This document shows, one piece after another, positions 1 to 9,969 of a stretch of 35,656 bases of DNA. A model generated the notes under the pieces. It was not told where the DNA came from and did not search any database. It saw only the letters and a program-made list of their open reading frames with translations. The translations under genes and the position numbers were made by a program. How positions within the stretch are numbered: the first letter of the stretch is position 1; every line of letters starts with the position of its first letter. The stretch is from an uncultured Rikenellaceae bacterium. Lineage in GTDB: Bacteria; Bacteroidota; Bacteroidia; Bacteroidales; Rikenellaceae. The stretch spans positions 1 through 35,656 of the forward strand of contig CAMRBL010000013.1 in the NCBI GenBank assembly GCA_947040435.1, written 5' to 3'.

Positions 1-72
1 ATTGGAATCTACAAAAAACGCGCACCAGTCTATATTAAAAGTAAAGGAACGTTTGGGTGTGTTGTAGTGTGA
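1..72 (+). CDS. Probable C-terminal end of a truncated upstream gene
   Basis: From the first base, frame 1 stays open for 23 codons and ends at TGA (70-72). The stretch is visibly less AT-rich than everything from 73 to 1283 and reads as ordinary protein ending in hydrophobic residues (GTFGCVVV). A strong hairpin starts 46 bp after the stop, as expected at the end of a transcription unit. The fragment is too short to assign to a family. It could still be a chance open frame. Confidence 0.35.
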   Translation: MGIYKKRAPVYIKSKGTFGCVVV

Positions 73-118
73 TTAACTCATGATTTTGGCACTATTAGGT
101 ATCAGTCTATCAATTTAG

Positions 119-183
119 TATAAATACACGGATAACGTTGTATGATAAAATAATTATCATGCAACGTTATCTGCATATTTATA
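119..183 (+). terminator. Long near-perfect hairpin, probable terminator of the upstream unit
   Basis: Arms 119-147 and 155-183 are 29 bases each and pair with only a few mismatches around a 7-base loop (148-154); the uninterrupted core is GATAACGTTG-type sequence on the left and its complement on the right. A short CTCTTTT run follows. It lies just after the truncated frame at the window start. The arms are long and AT-rich for a simple terminator, so an operator or a remnant of an inverted repeat is also possible. Confidence 0.6.
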
Positions 184-1077
184 CTCTTTTATGTATATTT
201 ATTATTGATATATTTGCAAGTAAAAAGTATTAATTTATCATTTGTTTTGGAGTAAAATATGTTTATTTTGTAAAATAATTTTGTTAGAATATATTAAATT
301 AGATATTAATTACGTTAACTAATATGCTGTTAATTATTATTTATAATAAATCTCTTTTAGTTATACTTTAGTTGTAAAATATGGTTAAAAAAATATGAAT
401 TTATATAGTTTTTTTTTGCAAATAATTGCAAAAAAATCAGTATCTTGTAGTTGTAAAATAGATGAATTCACACGGTGAATTAGGTCTATAATATTGTTAA
501 ATTTAGCTATTAAAATGGGTGTAAATTGTCATTAATTTAGGAGTCGAAATGAAGTTAAAAATGGTGAAAAAAAATAGCTAAAATAGGGTGTAATATGATT
601 TTATTTATGTATATTTGTTGCAAAATATTGAGGGAGTATCCTCATTAATATGTTTTTATAATATTGAGTTTAAGTCTCTTTTTTAGTGTGTTTATGAGAG
701 TCATTTTTAAAATTTGTATATACGTAAGTATTTAAGATATAACTAATTAACCTAATACCAATAATTAAAACTAATAATAGCCTATGTAGAGAGAAAAGTA
801 CACATTAAAAGAGATTTCATATTAATTATTAACGTATTACTTATGGTTTCGTAATTGAAATTATGGTGACTGTTGTATGAATTAGTAGATACTTCCTATT
901 GGATAGGGTGTGATATCTCGTAATATTTAAACAAAAACAAATTTTTAAACAAATTACATTAAGGTATATGACAATAAGTTTACAATACAATTCTTAGTAA
1001 CACCCTATTTACTTTATTTTCAATTAGTTAGTATTATTTATTTAGTTGTATAATATTGCTATTGTGGGGCTGTTCAC
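184..1077. other. AT-rich intergenic region, no gene seen
   Basis: About 0.9 kb with dense stop codons in all frames and no tRNA-like or family-like coding sequence. It contains several -7-like boxes (TATATTTG at 209-216 and 610-617) without a convincing -33 partner, direct repeats of TAGTTGTAAAATA near 369 and 449 with a variant near 1043, and a recurring GGGTGT-centred motif (see findings). The ten-codon frame at 549-581 has an AGGAG-like sequence before it but is too short to call. Confidence 0.6.
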
Positions 1078-1107
1078 TTGCTCTCTTCTATGTTGCCTAT
1101 ATTTTGG
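1078..1107 (+). promoter_or_regulatory. Candidate promoter of the 11-gene operon
   Basis: TTG at 1078-1080, a 19-base spacer and TATTTTGG at 1100-1107 match the Bacteroidota arrangement (TTTG-N19-TAnnTTTG) with one mismatch in the -7 box. This would give a leader of about 170 bases before the first start at 1284. Within that leader, GTGCTAGCAA (1177-1186) recurs as GTGCTAGTAA (1230-1239), and ACGTAA/TTACGT (1213-1231) forms a small hairpin. Assignment is by motif only. Confidence 0.35.
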
Positions 1108-1283
1108 TGCTGAGATAGATATCATAACTATTTTATAGATGAAAGTTTTAATGTGTTTGTTCAATTTTTTTGTCATGTGCTAGCAAGTATTAACAAAATT
1201 CAATTTATTGATACGTAAAATAAAATTACGTGCTAGTAAATGAGTTAATTCGATTGTAAATTAATTAATAAAAAATTTAAGAC

Positions 1284-3542
1284 ATGTACAAGACATTAAT
1301 CATGTATTCTCTTATTTTATCAGTAGTCCTCTTTGGTGGCTGTCGAAAAGATATCGACGCCCATTATGCAAGACCTACTTATTTATTAGGAAGTACGTAT
1401 GAATTTTTGGAGAAAAGAGGAGATTTCACTCTTTTTCTTGACGCCGTAGATCGTTCTGGATTTAAAACTGGACTTAATGGCAGTGGATTGTTTACTGTTT
1501 TCGCACCTTCGGATGTGGCAGTAAAGGCTTATTTGGCTGAAATAGGTAAAACTTCTTTAACAGAACTTACTCCTGAGGAGTTGGAACTGTTGGTCGGTTA
1601 TCATATTGTTGAGTTTTCTTATAGGCCAGAAGACTTCTTGGGATTTACTAAAACAGCTTCGTCTTTAGAGCCTGAGATTGCTGATGGATACGCACATCGT
1701 TTCAAAACACTCGCTCGTGAAGAAGTTCGAGAGCGTAAAAACCCTGCGTTAGGTAATCTTGTCGATGTATTTCAGCAAGAGAAGTTTCTCCCAATAATCT
1801 CAACAACGCTATTGAAACATAAGCGTAGTCCCGATTATGAGGCTGATTATAAATTTTTCTTTCCAGATGTAAATTGGAAGGGAGACAAAGATCAGTTTTA
1901 TGTAGCAGGAGCTGCTGTTTTAGAGAGTGGTATTCCTGTTGATAACGGATATGTGTATATTGTAGATAAAGTTGTAGCACCATTGAAAACGGTGTATGAC
2001 GCTTTTGACGATAAGCCAGATTATAGCCTATTTAGAGAGCTATATGATCGTTTTGCTTCTTTTGAATATGATCAAGAGGCAACATCTAGTTATGCCGCTT
2101 TAGGAGATAGTTTATTCGTAATGAGACATTACCTAGGACCAGCAGCAACAAGCGCAGACTTGCCAGATATCTCAGACGAATGGACAGTAAGTCCAGGTCA
2201 GTCTGATTTTGAGGCTAGAATGAGGAGAACATTCAATTCATATGTTCCTAATAACGCATCACTAGAGGCTTTCTGTAATGAGTATTTTGCAGATGAAAAA
2301 GATCCTAAAAAAATTCCTTTACTACCATTATTTTATCTTTTGTCATCTCATATACCATATGGACAAGAGATTATAATGCCTTCAGATTTTTCTAAGGGAG
2401 TTGAAGGATTATTTGGCGAGAAATGGATTTTAGGTCAAGGTGATTTGTTTGATCAAGAATTTTGTAGTAATGGTTTATTTTACGGAATCAAAAAGGTTCT
2501 AGAGCCAGCTATTTTTTCTATGATAACAGAGCCATTGTTTAAGTATGAACGCTTCTCTTTACTAGCATCATTATTCCACAAAACTCAGAATATTTTACCT
2601 TTAGTTGATGTAGATAGGAATTATTCTTTACTATTACTATCTAACACTAATCTGAAAAATACTTATGGTTATATGTTGGATTATAATGGAAATCCAGCTG
2701 ACTTAGATATCTTAGGAAGCAGAATTAAAGTTTTCCGTTATGCTGATTACAAAGATAATGATAAGGAAATTGTTGAGATCAATTTTCCTGCTCAGTTAAA
2801 TGTAGTTCAATCTCAGGTTGTTGATGGATTAATCGAGTATGAAACAGGTGAACGTAAGTTTTTCGCAACAAGTCAACCATTTACTTATCTGTATCAAAAT
2901 GATGGAGGTCTGTTTTATGAAGATACTGCACGAGTTAACATAGTAGAAAATGGTCGTTTCCCAATTTATGAGTATGAGAATGGTACTGGAAAAGGTCTTG
3001 TAATTGAAGTTGAGAATTTACTAGAGCGTAACACAGTAAATATTGCCAACCAATTGAGAAAAACAAATCCTAAATTTTACAAGGAGCTGCTTAGGGCTAA
3101 CTTAATTAAACTTGAAAATTTGGATGAAAATGGTGGAATTATTGAAGGTAGTGATTCTTGGAAGAATACAAAGTTTATTACGGATCATTGGTTGAATGGA
3201 GAGCGTTGTATGGTATTTGCACCTACAGATGCCGCATTTGACGAGAGTGTTATACCAACAGATTCAGCAGCTTTGCATAAGTATTTGAAATCTCACTTTA
3301 TTTCAGTTGATCAGAATGGAGCAGATCAGTATACGCTACCTAATTTGGGCCCGGAGAGAGAATATGATACCAAGGCAAATATTACCTTGGCAAAATTTGA
3401 AACTCTGACACTTACTTATAAAGATAGTAAAACTCTAACAGTAACTGATACGAAAGCTGTAGCAACATCTACAGATGGTAAGATTCCATTTTTTGCATCA
3501 GATGGAGTTATATTCGGAATCATTGATATGAAAAAGCCTTAA
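1284..3542 (+). CDS. Surface lipoprotein with four FAS1 (fasciclin) like domains
   Basis: First gene of the large operon, 752 residues. Residues 1-20 are a lipoprotein signal ending in the lipobox LFGGC (Cys20), followed by Arg-Lys-Asp-Ile-Asp, so surface export is likely. A clear FAS1 domain covers about residues 35-236, with the H1-type motif FTVFAPSD near 70, GYHIVEF near 103 and the closing strand NGYVYIVDK near 220. Weaker FAS1-like units follow at about 237-410 and 411-575, and a last one at about 576-752 again shows VFAPTDAAF near 641. FAS1 domains mediate adhesion or ligand binding and are not enzymes. In Bacteroidota such lipoproteins are often encoded beside SusC/SusD pairs, as here (SusC starts 20 bp downstream). 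An alternative start at Met7 would still leave a signal peptide. The ligand is unknown. Confidence 0.88.
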   Translation: MYKTLIMYSLILSVVLFGGCRKDIDAHYARPTYLLGSTYEFLEKRGDFTLFLDAVDRSGFKTGLNGSGLFTVFAPSDVAVKAYLAEIGKTSLTELTPEELELLVGYHIVEFSYRPEDFLGFTKTASSLEPEIADGYAHRFKTLAREEVRERKNPALGNLVDVFQQEKFLPIISTTLLKHKRSPDYEADYKFFFPDVNWKGDKDQFYVAGAAVLESGIPVDNGYVYIVDKVVAPLKTVYDAFDDKPDYSLFRELYDRFASFEYDQEATSSYAALGDSLFVMRHYLGPAATSADLPDISDEWTVSPGQSDFEARMRRTFNSYVPNNASLEAFCNEYFADEKDPKKIPLLPLFYLLSSHIPYGQEIIMPSDFSKGVEGLFGEKWILGQGDLFDQEFCSNGLFYGIKKVLEPAIFSMITEPLFKYERFSLLASLFHKTQNILPLVDVDRNYSLLLLSNTNLKNTYGYMLDYNGNPADLDILGSRIKVFRYADYKDNDKEIVEINFPAQLNVVQSQVVDGLIEYETGERKFFATSQPFTYLYQNDGGLFYEDTARVNIVENGRFPIYEYENGTGKGLVIEVENLLERNTVNIANQLRKTNPKFYKELLRANLIKLENLDENGGIIEGSDSWKNTKFITDHWLNGERCMVFAPTDAAFDESVIPTDSAALHKYLKSHFISVDQNGADQYTLPNLGPEREYDTKANITLAKFETLTLTYKDSKTLTVTDTKAVATSTDGKIPFFASDGVIFGIIDMKKP

Positions 3543-3562
3543 ACATTAACAATAGAATAATT

Positions 3563-6500
3563 ATGAAAATAATAAAAATACTATTACTGTTATCTTGCTT
3601 ACTACCAGTTGCTTTATTCGGTCAAGCAAAAAAAGCAGTCTCAGGTGTTGTAAGCGATGAATCTGGGACATTGCCAGGTGCGAGTGTTTACTTACAGTCT
3701 GTATCAGATAAGCGAGCATGGGACGGTGTTGCAACAAATATAAATGGAGGTTATGTTCTACAATTTGTAGATAATAAAGAATATGAGATTGTTTTTTCAT
3801 TTATTGGGTACAGAACCCAAACAATTCCATATAAAGGACAAACGGTAATTAATGTAAAACTGGTTAGTGATAGTCAGATTGAAGATATCGTTATTAGAGG
3901 AGTTCAGCGAGATGGAATGGGAATGAATTCTAAATTGACCTCTTCAGCAGTAGAGAAGATTAGTTTAGATGGTCTTAAGGATATGGCTGTTACATCTGTC
4001 GAGGGAATGGTTCAAGGAAAGTTAGCCAACGTAGATATAGTTGCAGGCTCAGGAGCTCCAGGAAGTAAAATGTCAATACGTATTAGGGGAACATCATCTC
4101 TTACAGGAGATAATGATCCATTAATTGTAATTGACGGAGTACCACAGAGTGTCTCTATCGATGATGGATTTAACTTTGCAACAGCCAATGAGGATGATTT
4201 TGGAACACTTTTGAATATGTCTCCAACAGATATCGAATCTATCACAGTATTAAAGGATGCCGCTGCGACAGCTATGTGGGGAGAGCAGGCTGCTAATGGA
4301 GTTTTGGTTGTTACAAGAAAAAAAGGAGCAAAAGGTGCCCCTAGTTTTCAAATTAAGCAAGTTGTAAAGACTTCAATTGAGCCAAAGAGAGTTCCAATGC
4401 TTAATGGACAGGAGTACAAGACTCTTATGCAGGATGCTATTTGGAATAATGTTAGAGATAACGAGTTTACTTCTTTAGGATTATTGAGTGAATATAAAGA
4501 CATTCTTTATGATCCAGCATATATTTATTTCGATGAATTTAATCAAGATACAGATTGGTTAGACCTGGTAAGACGTGTACCAATCAGTTCTGAAACTAAC
4601 TTTAATATGAGTGGTGGTGGAGATAAGGTAACTTATCGTTTTTCTGCTAGTTACTTGAGTGAAATAGGAACTACAATAGGAGAAGATTATTCTCGTGTTA
4701 ATGCGTATATGAATTTAGGTTATCGTTTTTCTGATAAATTCAATATTTCATCATCATTTAGTTATACAGATGGAGATAGAAATGGCTCAGTTGAAAGTCC
4801 AAGAAATTTGGCTTTAAGTAAGATGCCTAATATGACACCATACATATTAGATGAAAATGGAAATATGACGGATGAGTATTTTGTTCAGCCATCTTCTACA
4901 ATCCAAGGTAATTTCGCTTATACTAGACAACATCCAGTTGCAATGGCAGAGCTGTCATCTTCTAGATTTGCTGAGAAGACGTCTGCTATGGATTTCAATT
5001 TATCTTATCGTCCTTTACCAGGAATGAATATTAATGGTACAGCTTCGTTAAAGTTACAAAATTCGGTTAGGCAGGGGTATTTACCCGCAGCTGCTACTGG
5101 AGCTCAATGGTCTGATGGTAAATACAACCAAAGTCAAGAGCACCAAGGTTATTCAATGGGGTTGTATACGTCGTTGAATGCTAGTTACTATAAGAAAATA
5201 TCAAGACACTCTTTCACTGCTGCAGTAAAAGGAGAAATGAATCAAAGTTCTAATGCATCTCAGTGGGTTGTAACAAGTGGAAATAATGGACTTGAACTAA
5301 GTGACCCTACTGTCGGAGGTATCATCAGAGATATTGGTGGTAGTCTTGGAGAGTGGAGAAGTGTTGGTCTTGTTGGATCTTTTAACTTGAATCTTTATGA
5401 TGAAAAGTATAACCTCGAGTTAACTGCACGTACAGGTGGAAGTTCTAGTTCAGGTCGAAATGCACGTTGGGGAATAAATCCAGTAGTTGGATTTAACTAT
5501 AACATGCAGAATGAGAATTTCTTGAAGGATGTTGAGTGGTTAGATGAGGTTATTTTGCGTGGTAGTTGGGGTTATACACCTAAAGGAGCTTCAGGAAACA
5601 ATACTTATGGTGGAATTTATTCTGCTTTATCTGAGCAATATGTAGATATGGGAGCGCTAATTCCTTCATCTATGCAGTTAAATAGTATTGATTTTGAGCG
5701 AATTTATCAAACAAATTTTGGGTTATCTGTAGCTGTTCTAGATTATAGATATAGATTTTCTGCAAATTATTACATCAAGACAACAAAAAATCTACTACAG
5801 AGGGATATGTCTATCCCAAGTTCTACAGGATTTAGTACTGTTGCATGGTTTAATGATGGTAGTGTTCAAAATAAAGGATGGGAAACAGCAATCACTGGTA
5901 GCAATATTCTAGGATCAAAAGGTAATGGATGGAATCTAGGATTCAATGTCAATGTATCTAGTAATAAGAATGTTGTATTGGATTTACCTACTAGTTTAGA
6001 GTATCAAGAAGCAAGGATTGCTAATGGATCATATGCAAATAAGATTGTTGAAGGAAGACCTTTAGGAGCATTTTACGGATTTGATTATATAGGCGTATAT
6101 CAAAATTTAGATGAAACAGTTGCAACTGACATCAACGGTAATGTAATTAAAGATGTTAATGGAGATAATGTTATAACAACTATCAATGGTGAGAAGCAGC
6201 GTCCAGGAGATGCACAATATCGTGACTTAAATTATGATGGAGTTATAGACCAATATGACATTATTTATTTGGGTAATTCTATGCCAATTCTAACTGGAGG
6301 AGCTTCACTTTCAATTTCATGGAAGAATCTATCATTTACTACAGCACTACATTTCCGTATAGGTCAAAGTGTTATAAACCAAGCACGTTTTAATACTGAG
6401 GGTATGAGTGGTCAAAAAAATCAATCTACAGCTGTCTTGAGTCGTTGGAGATATGAAGGTGATCCTACTGATATGCCAAGAGCAATGTGGGGAAATAACT

Positions 6501-6778
6501 ATAACTCATTGGGTTCTAATAGGTTTGTAGAAGAAGCATCATTTGTAAAGGTTAAAGATCTTACTTTGGCATATAGACTTCCTACTGAATTTTGCAATAA
6601 ACTTGCAATGAAGGATATTAGACTTGTTTTAACTTGTTACAATCCATTTACTATTACTAACTACACTGGTCAGGATCCTGAGGTTCCTCTTCCAGGTGGA
6701 TTTAATAATTTAGCAATGGACAATAGTTTGACACCTAGTGCAAGAACATTTGCAGGTTCAATAACAATAAGTTTCTAA
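3563..6778 (+). CDS. SusC/RagA-family TonB-linked outer-membrane channel (first copy)
   Basis: 1071 residues with a cleavable signal peptide (about 1-20, ending ALFGQA). A carboxypeptidase-D regulatory-like beta domain follows at about 25-110 (VSGVVSDESG, then LPGASVYLQ), then a TonB plug at about 113-255 with IRIRGTSSL and the family motif PLIVIDGVPQ. A 22-strand-type barrel runs to the terminal Phe. It has no N-terminal STN domain, so it is not expected to signal to an anti-sigma factor, and none is encoded nearby. The usual YGxRAANG stretch at the end of the plug is replaced by MWGEQAANG. It should form the outer-membrane pore capped by the SusD-like lipoprotein encoded 24 bp downstream, importing a ligand with TonB energy. 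Substrate cannot be read from sequence. Confidence 0.95.
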   Translation: MKIIKILLLLSCLLPVALFGQAKKAVSGVVSDESGTLPGASVYLQSVSDKRAWDGVATNINGGYVLQFVDNKEYEIVFSFIGYRTQTIPYKGQTVINVKLVSDSQIEDIVIRGVQRDGMGMNSKLTSSAVEKISLDGLKDMAVTSVEGMVQGKLANVDIVAGSGAPGSKMSIRIRGTSSLTGDNDPLIVIDGVPQSVSIDDGFNFATANEDDFGTLLNMSPTDIESITVLKDAAATAMWGEQAANGVLVVTRKKGAKGAPSFQIKQVVKTSIEPKRVPMLNGQEYKTLMQDAIWNNVRDNEFTSLGLLSEYKDILYDPAYIYFDEFNQDTDWLDLVRRVPISSETNFNMSGGGDKVTYRFSASYLSEIGTTIGEDYSRVNAYMNLGYRFSDKFNISSSFSYTDGDRNGSVESPRNLALSKMPNMTPYILDENGNMTDEYFVQPSSTIQGNFAYTRQHPVAMAELSSSRFAEKTSAMDFNLSYRPLPGMNINGTASLKLQNSVRQGYLPAAATGAQWSDGKYNQSQEHQGYSMGLYTSLNASYYKKISRHSFTAAVKGEMNQSSNASQWVVTSGNNGLELSDPTVGGIIRDIGGSLGEWRSVGLVGSFNLNLYDEKYNLELTARTGGSSSSGRNARWGINPVVGFNYNMQNENFLKDVEWLDEVILRGSWGYTPKGASGNNTYGGIYSALSEQYVDMGALIPSSMQLNSIDFERIYQTNFGLSVAVLDYRYRFSANYYIKTTKNLLQRDMSIPSSTGFSTVAWFNDGSVQNKGWETAITGSNILGSKGNGWNLGFNVNVSSNKNVVLDLPTSLEYQEARIANGSYANKIVEGRPLGAFYGFDYIGVYQNLDETVATDINGNVIKDVNGDNVITTINGEKQRPGDAQYRDLNYDGVIDQYDIIYLGNSMPILTGGASLSISWKNLSFTTALHFRIGQSVINQARFNTEGMSGQKNQSTAVLSRWRYEGDPTDMPRAMWGNNYNSLGSNRFVEEASFVKVKDLTLAYRLPTEFCNKLAMKDIRLVLTCYNPFTITNYTGQDPEVPLPGGFNNLAMDNSLTPSARTFAGSITISF

Positions 6779-6802
6779 TTTTGAATTTTAAATATTATTA
6801 AT

Positions 6803-8377
6803 ATGAAATTAATGTTAAAAATAAGATTAATACCTTTACTTTTGTATTCAATGCTTCTCGTTAGTTGTAACGACTGGCTTGATGTTGAGCCGGTAGGGGT
6901 GCAAACTAACAAAACGTTTTGGCAAACAAAGGAAGAGGTTGAAGGTGTTTTAGCATCTTCTTATATTCAATTGCGTAAGTCAATGAATACGATGTTATTT
7001 TGGGGAGAACTTCGAGGAAATGGATTAAAGTTTGGTCCAAATTTTAAAGGCGTTGGGAGTGAGGAGTATCAATCTGATATGCGAGAGTTAAATATTCTTC
7101 CAACGAATGATATAACTCAATATAAAGAGTTGTATAAAGGAATTTCTTATGCAAATCACGTTATTAAGTTAGGTCCTGGTGCGAGGGATTATGATGTTAC
7201 ATTAACAAAGTCTTTATTGAATTCGTATCTTGCAGAGGCAGTTTTTTTAAGGTCATTGTACTATTTCTATTTGGTTCGTACATTTAGAGATGTTCCTTAT
7301 ATTACTGATGCATATGATACTGATGAAGCTGAATTTAGAGTTGATAAAACTTCTGGAAAGAAGATCTTAGAGAGCGTATTGGCTGATTTAAAGAAGTATG
7401 CTACAAAATGTAAACCTGGTTATGAAGCTGTATGGCAAACTAAGGGTCGAGCAACGAGCTGGGCATGTTATGCTTTAATTGCAGATATATCTTTATGGCT
7501 TGGTGACTACGCAGGTGCTATAGAGTATTGTGATAAATTCCCAAGCGGCACATTTAGTTTAGGTGAGATGGAAGATTGGATGGATGTTTATTATCCTGGC
7601 AACTCATCTGAAAGTATTTTCGAATTGCAGTATAAGCATGGAGATGATGGATTGCAACAAAATAATCTATTCAGCACTTTTGAGTCTGGTGGTGGTAACT
7701 TAATCGTAAGTGATTATCTTAATGATCTATTTTTGTCAATTGATCCATCTGATATTGATGTAAGAGGATACAATTTAGGATATTTGAATTTAACTAAATG
7801 TGTTTGGAAATACATAGGTACTGAGACAGATGTTACAGCTAATCAGAGGAGTGTTAGACCACAAAGTGAAAGATCGCCTAACTTTATCTTCTATCGTTAT
7901 GCAGATATTGCTTTCATTAAAGCAGAAGCTTTGATTATGCAGTCGATAGATAATATGGGACAAGCATATTCAATATTGGATGAAACAGTAAGAAAACGTG
8001 CTGGCTATAGGAAACCACTACCAGTTGTTGTATATGAACCTGAAAAAGGAGATACAGATCAAGAGATTGCAGCAGCAAGAGCTAAAATTCAAGGAGATGC
8101 TTTAAAATTAATTGTAGATGAGCGTTTAAAAGAGTTTTATGCAGAGGGCAAATCTTGGTATGATATTTTGAGAATCTCACGTGTTAAAAGTGTTGGTATC
8201 CAATATTTAAAAGATTGTTTATTACCTCATGTACCTAGTAATAAGCGTCAAATCAAGAATAATGACTTGAATAATGTTGATTTTCACTACTTGCCAATAA
8301 ATGATGATGAGATTAGAGCTTCTGGAGGTATATTAAAGCAAAATCCATTCTACAAAAAATTTTCAGACAAAATCTAA
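6803..8377 (+). CDS. SusD/RagB-family surface lipoprotein (first copy)
   Basis: 524 residues, a normal length for the family. The lipoprotein signal ends LLVSC (Cys22), followed by NDWLDVEP, the typical SusD start in which the acidic tail also acts as a surface-export signal. The N-terminal part holds the helical TPR scaffold (SYANHVIKL, LAEAVFLRSLYYFYLVRTF). The C-terminal part carries RYADIAFIKAEALI and the late family motif VDERLKEFYAEGKSWYDILR. SusD proteins form the lid of the SusC channel and bind the ligand. The gene sits directly after its presumed SusC partner and 12 bp before the next FAS1 gene. Confidence 0.95.
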   Translation: MKLMLKIRLIPLLLYSMLLVSCNDWLDVEPVGVQTNKTFWQTKEEVEGVLASSYIQLRKSMNTMLFWGELRGNGLKFGPNFKGVGSEEYQSDMRELNILPTNDITQYKELYKGISYANHVIKLGPGARDYDVTLTKSLLNSYLAEAVFLRSLYYFYLVRTFRDVPYITDAYDTDEAEFRVDKTSGKKILESVLADLKKYATKCKPGYEAVWQTKGRATSWACYALIADISLWLGDYAGAIEYCDKFPSGTFSLGEMEDWMDVYYPGNSSESIFELQYKHGDDGLQQNNLFSTFESGGGNLIVSDYLNDLFLSIDPSDIDVRGYNLGYLNLTKCVWKYIGTETDVTANQRSVRPQSERSPNFIFYRYADIAFIKAEALIMQSIDNMGQAYSILDETVRKRAGYRKPLPVVVYEPEKGDTDQEIAAARAKIQGDALKLIVDERLKEFYAEGKSWYDILRISRVKSVGIQYLKDCLLPHVPSNKRQIKNNDLNNVDFHYLPINDDEIRASGGILKQNPFYKKFSDKI

Positions 8378-8389
8378 AAAAGAGTAAAC

Positions 8390-9961
8390 ATGAAAAAAAT
8401 AATAAGTATATTTATATTGATGTTTTCAGTATCTTTGGGTTTTATATCATGTGAAGACCCCTTTGCTGGAGATGACTTTGCGGCGTATACAGAACAACCA
8501 ATAGGTATTTATTTAGATACAAAGCCCGAGTATTCTAGCTGGGTTAAGTTACTAAAGAGGGCTGACATGTATAATGCGGTAAATGTTAATGATGATTTTA
8601 CGTGTTTTGTTGCAAACAATGATGCTGTAGCGCGTTATCTTAAAGAGATTAAATTTAGTAGTATTGGTGATCTGAGTGAAGAACAGGCTAAAAATGTGGT
8701 TGCATATCATATTATACCTTTCACAGTTCTTAATCAAGAGGCTTTAGGAGGTCAAATTAATGATAAGACAGCTTCAGGTAGCTACCTTATAGTAGAAGCA
8801 GATGCAACTGACCCGACTGCGCCAAAGTATTTAAATAATGTTAAGATTATCAACTATAATCAGACTGTTATTAATGGAATTATACATGAGCTTGAAGATG
8901 TACTTCAACCGCCTTTGTATAGTGTAGGAGAGTTGATCGCTGCATCAGATCGTTTTACAATCTTTAATGAGGCAGTTAAGCTAGCTGGTTTAGATACATA
9001 CTTAAACCTTAGAGAGATTGTAGTTGGATATGGTAAAGTTATCGATTTTAAGACAGTATTAGCTGTATCAGATTCTGTTTTTAGAGTGAATGGCATCGAA
9101 AATATTGCTGATCTTAGAGAGAAGTATGTTGGAGATCCAGATGATGTTCTCAATCAGTTTTATAATTTTGTTGCATATCATATTCTTCCTAAATCATATG
9201 ATTATTCTTCATTAATTACAAAGTTGAATGAGACAGATAAAGGGAGAAATTTCCTAACATATGCTAAAAATCAATTTATTACTATAACAGATGATGGAGG
9301 TTTATATAGTACTATAAATTCACATGATCCAATCGGTAAAGAGGTTTCATTCATTCAAGAGCGTCTTAATAGTGTTGCGATTAATGGATATATACACGAG
9401 GTTGATAAGTTGATGGATATTGTAGCACCAAAAACCTACCCTTTTGAGTATGATCTTGCTACTGGTAAGGAGTTCGAAGTATTGGATTTTTATAGAGGTC
9501 CAAATACAAAGAAGATGGAGGTTTTTGAAAATGATGACTCTTTGGAGTTCATTAAAATGGTCACAATTCCTGCAGGCAAAGGTATCCTTAGGTATGTTAA
9601 TAATGGAAACGTTGTGAATATGCCTATGCATAACAATGACTGGTTGATCGTTGAGTTGGGAGATATGGGTTCTATAGAGTTCACAATTCCACCTGTTATT
9701 CCAGGAAATTATAACCTTGTATTGTATAAGTGGCAGTATGGCCCTGGTGTCGATCACTCAGCTGATAAAAGAAAACCAGGTACTACATTAGTATTAAATA
9801 ACAATATTAGAGTAGGTGAAGTACACTACGGTAGTGGAGTCTTTAGACATGTTGTAGGAAAGACGCAGATTGTTGAGATGAAAGAGAATAAATTGTTATT
9901 TAAACTAACAAAGCCAGGACCTATCGGATTTGATATTATTAGATTTGAACCAATTGAATAA
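8390..9961 (+). CDS. Surface lipoprotein, two FAS1 domains plus beta-rich C-terminal domain
   Basis: 523 residues. The signal ends GFISC (Cys21), followed by EDPFAGDD, a strongly acidic surface-export tail. The first FAS1 domain (about 35-178) shows FTCFVANNDAV, VVAYHIIPF and NGIIHELEDVLQPP. The second (about 180-340) shows FVAYHILPKSY and NGYIHEVDKLMDIV. The last 180 residues form a separate beta-rich module (LRYVNNG, then FTIPPVIPGNYNLVLYKW, ending GPIGFDIIRFEP). This resembles jelly-roll carbohydrate-binding modules and matches in outline the C-terminus of the next gene. I recall this arrangement annotated as FAS1 plus DUF5108 in Bacteroidota, but cannot confirm it here. Probable accessory ligand-binding protein of the SusC/SusD complex. 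Confidence 0.87.
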   Translation: MKKIISIFILMFSVSLGFISCEDPFAGDDFAAYTEQPIGIYLDTKPEYSSWVKLLKRADMYNAVNVNDDFTCFVANNDAVARYLKEIKFSSIGDLSEEQAKNVVAYHIIPFTVLNQEALGGQINDKTASGSYLIVEADATDPTAPKYLNNVKIINYNQTVINGIIHELEDVLQPPLYSVGELIAASDRFTIFNEAVKLAGLDTYLNLREIVVGYGKVIDFKTVLAVSDSVFRVNGIENIADLREKYVGDPDDVLNQFYNFVAYHILPKSYDYSSLITKLNETDKGRNFLTYAKNQFITITDDGGLYSTINSHDPIGKEVSFIQERLNSVAINGYIHEVDKLMDIVAPKTYPFEYDLATGKEFEVLDFYRGPNTKKMEVFENDDSLEFIKMVTIPAGKGILRYVNNGNVVNMPMHNNDWLIVELGDMGSIEFTIPPVIPGNYNLVLYKWQYGPGVDHSADKRKPGTTLVLNNNIRVGEVHYGSGVFRHVVGKTQIVEMKENKLLFKLTKPGPIGFDIIRFEPIE

Positions 9962-9969
9962 ATATTATA

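Noticed and set aside
549-581. Ten-codon frame with an AGGAG-like sequence upstream, possible leader peptide
   Set aside because: Too short to test, far (700 bp) from the first gene and not followed by an attenuator-like hairpin.
1139-1183. 15-codon frame resembling the start of a lipoprotein signal peptide, just before the first operon gene
   Set aside because: Ends at TAG after 14 residues; chance hydrophobic composition of T-rich DNA is enough to explain it.
9347-9757. 136-codon minus-strand frame within a FAS1 lipoprotein gene
   Set aside because: Antisense to a well-supported gene, without motifs or a plausible promoter.
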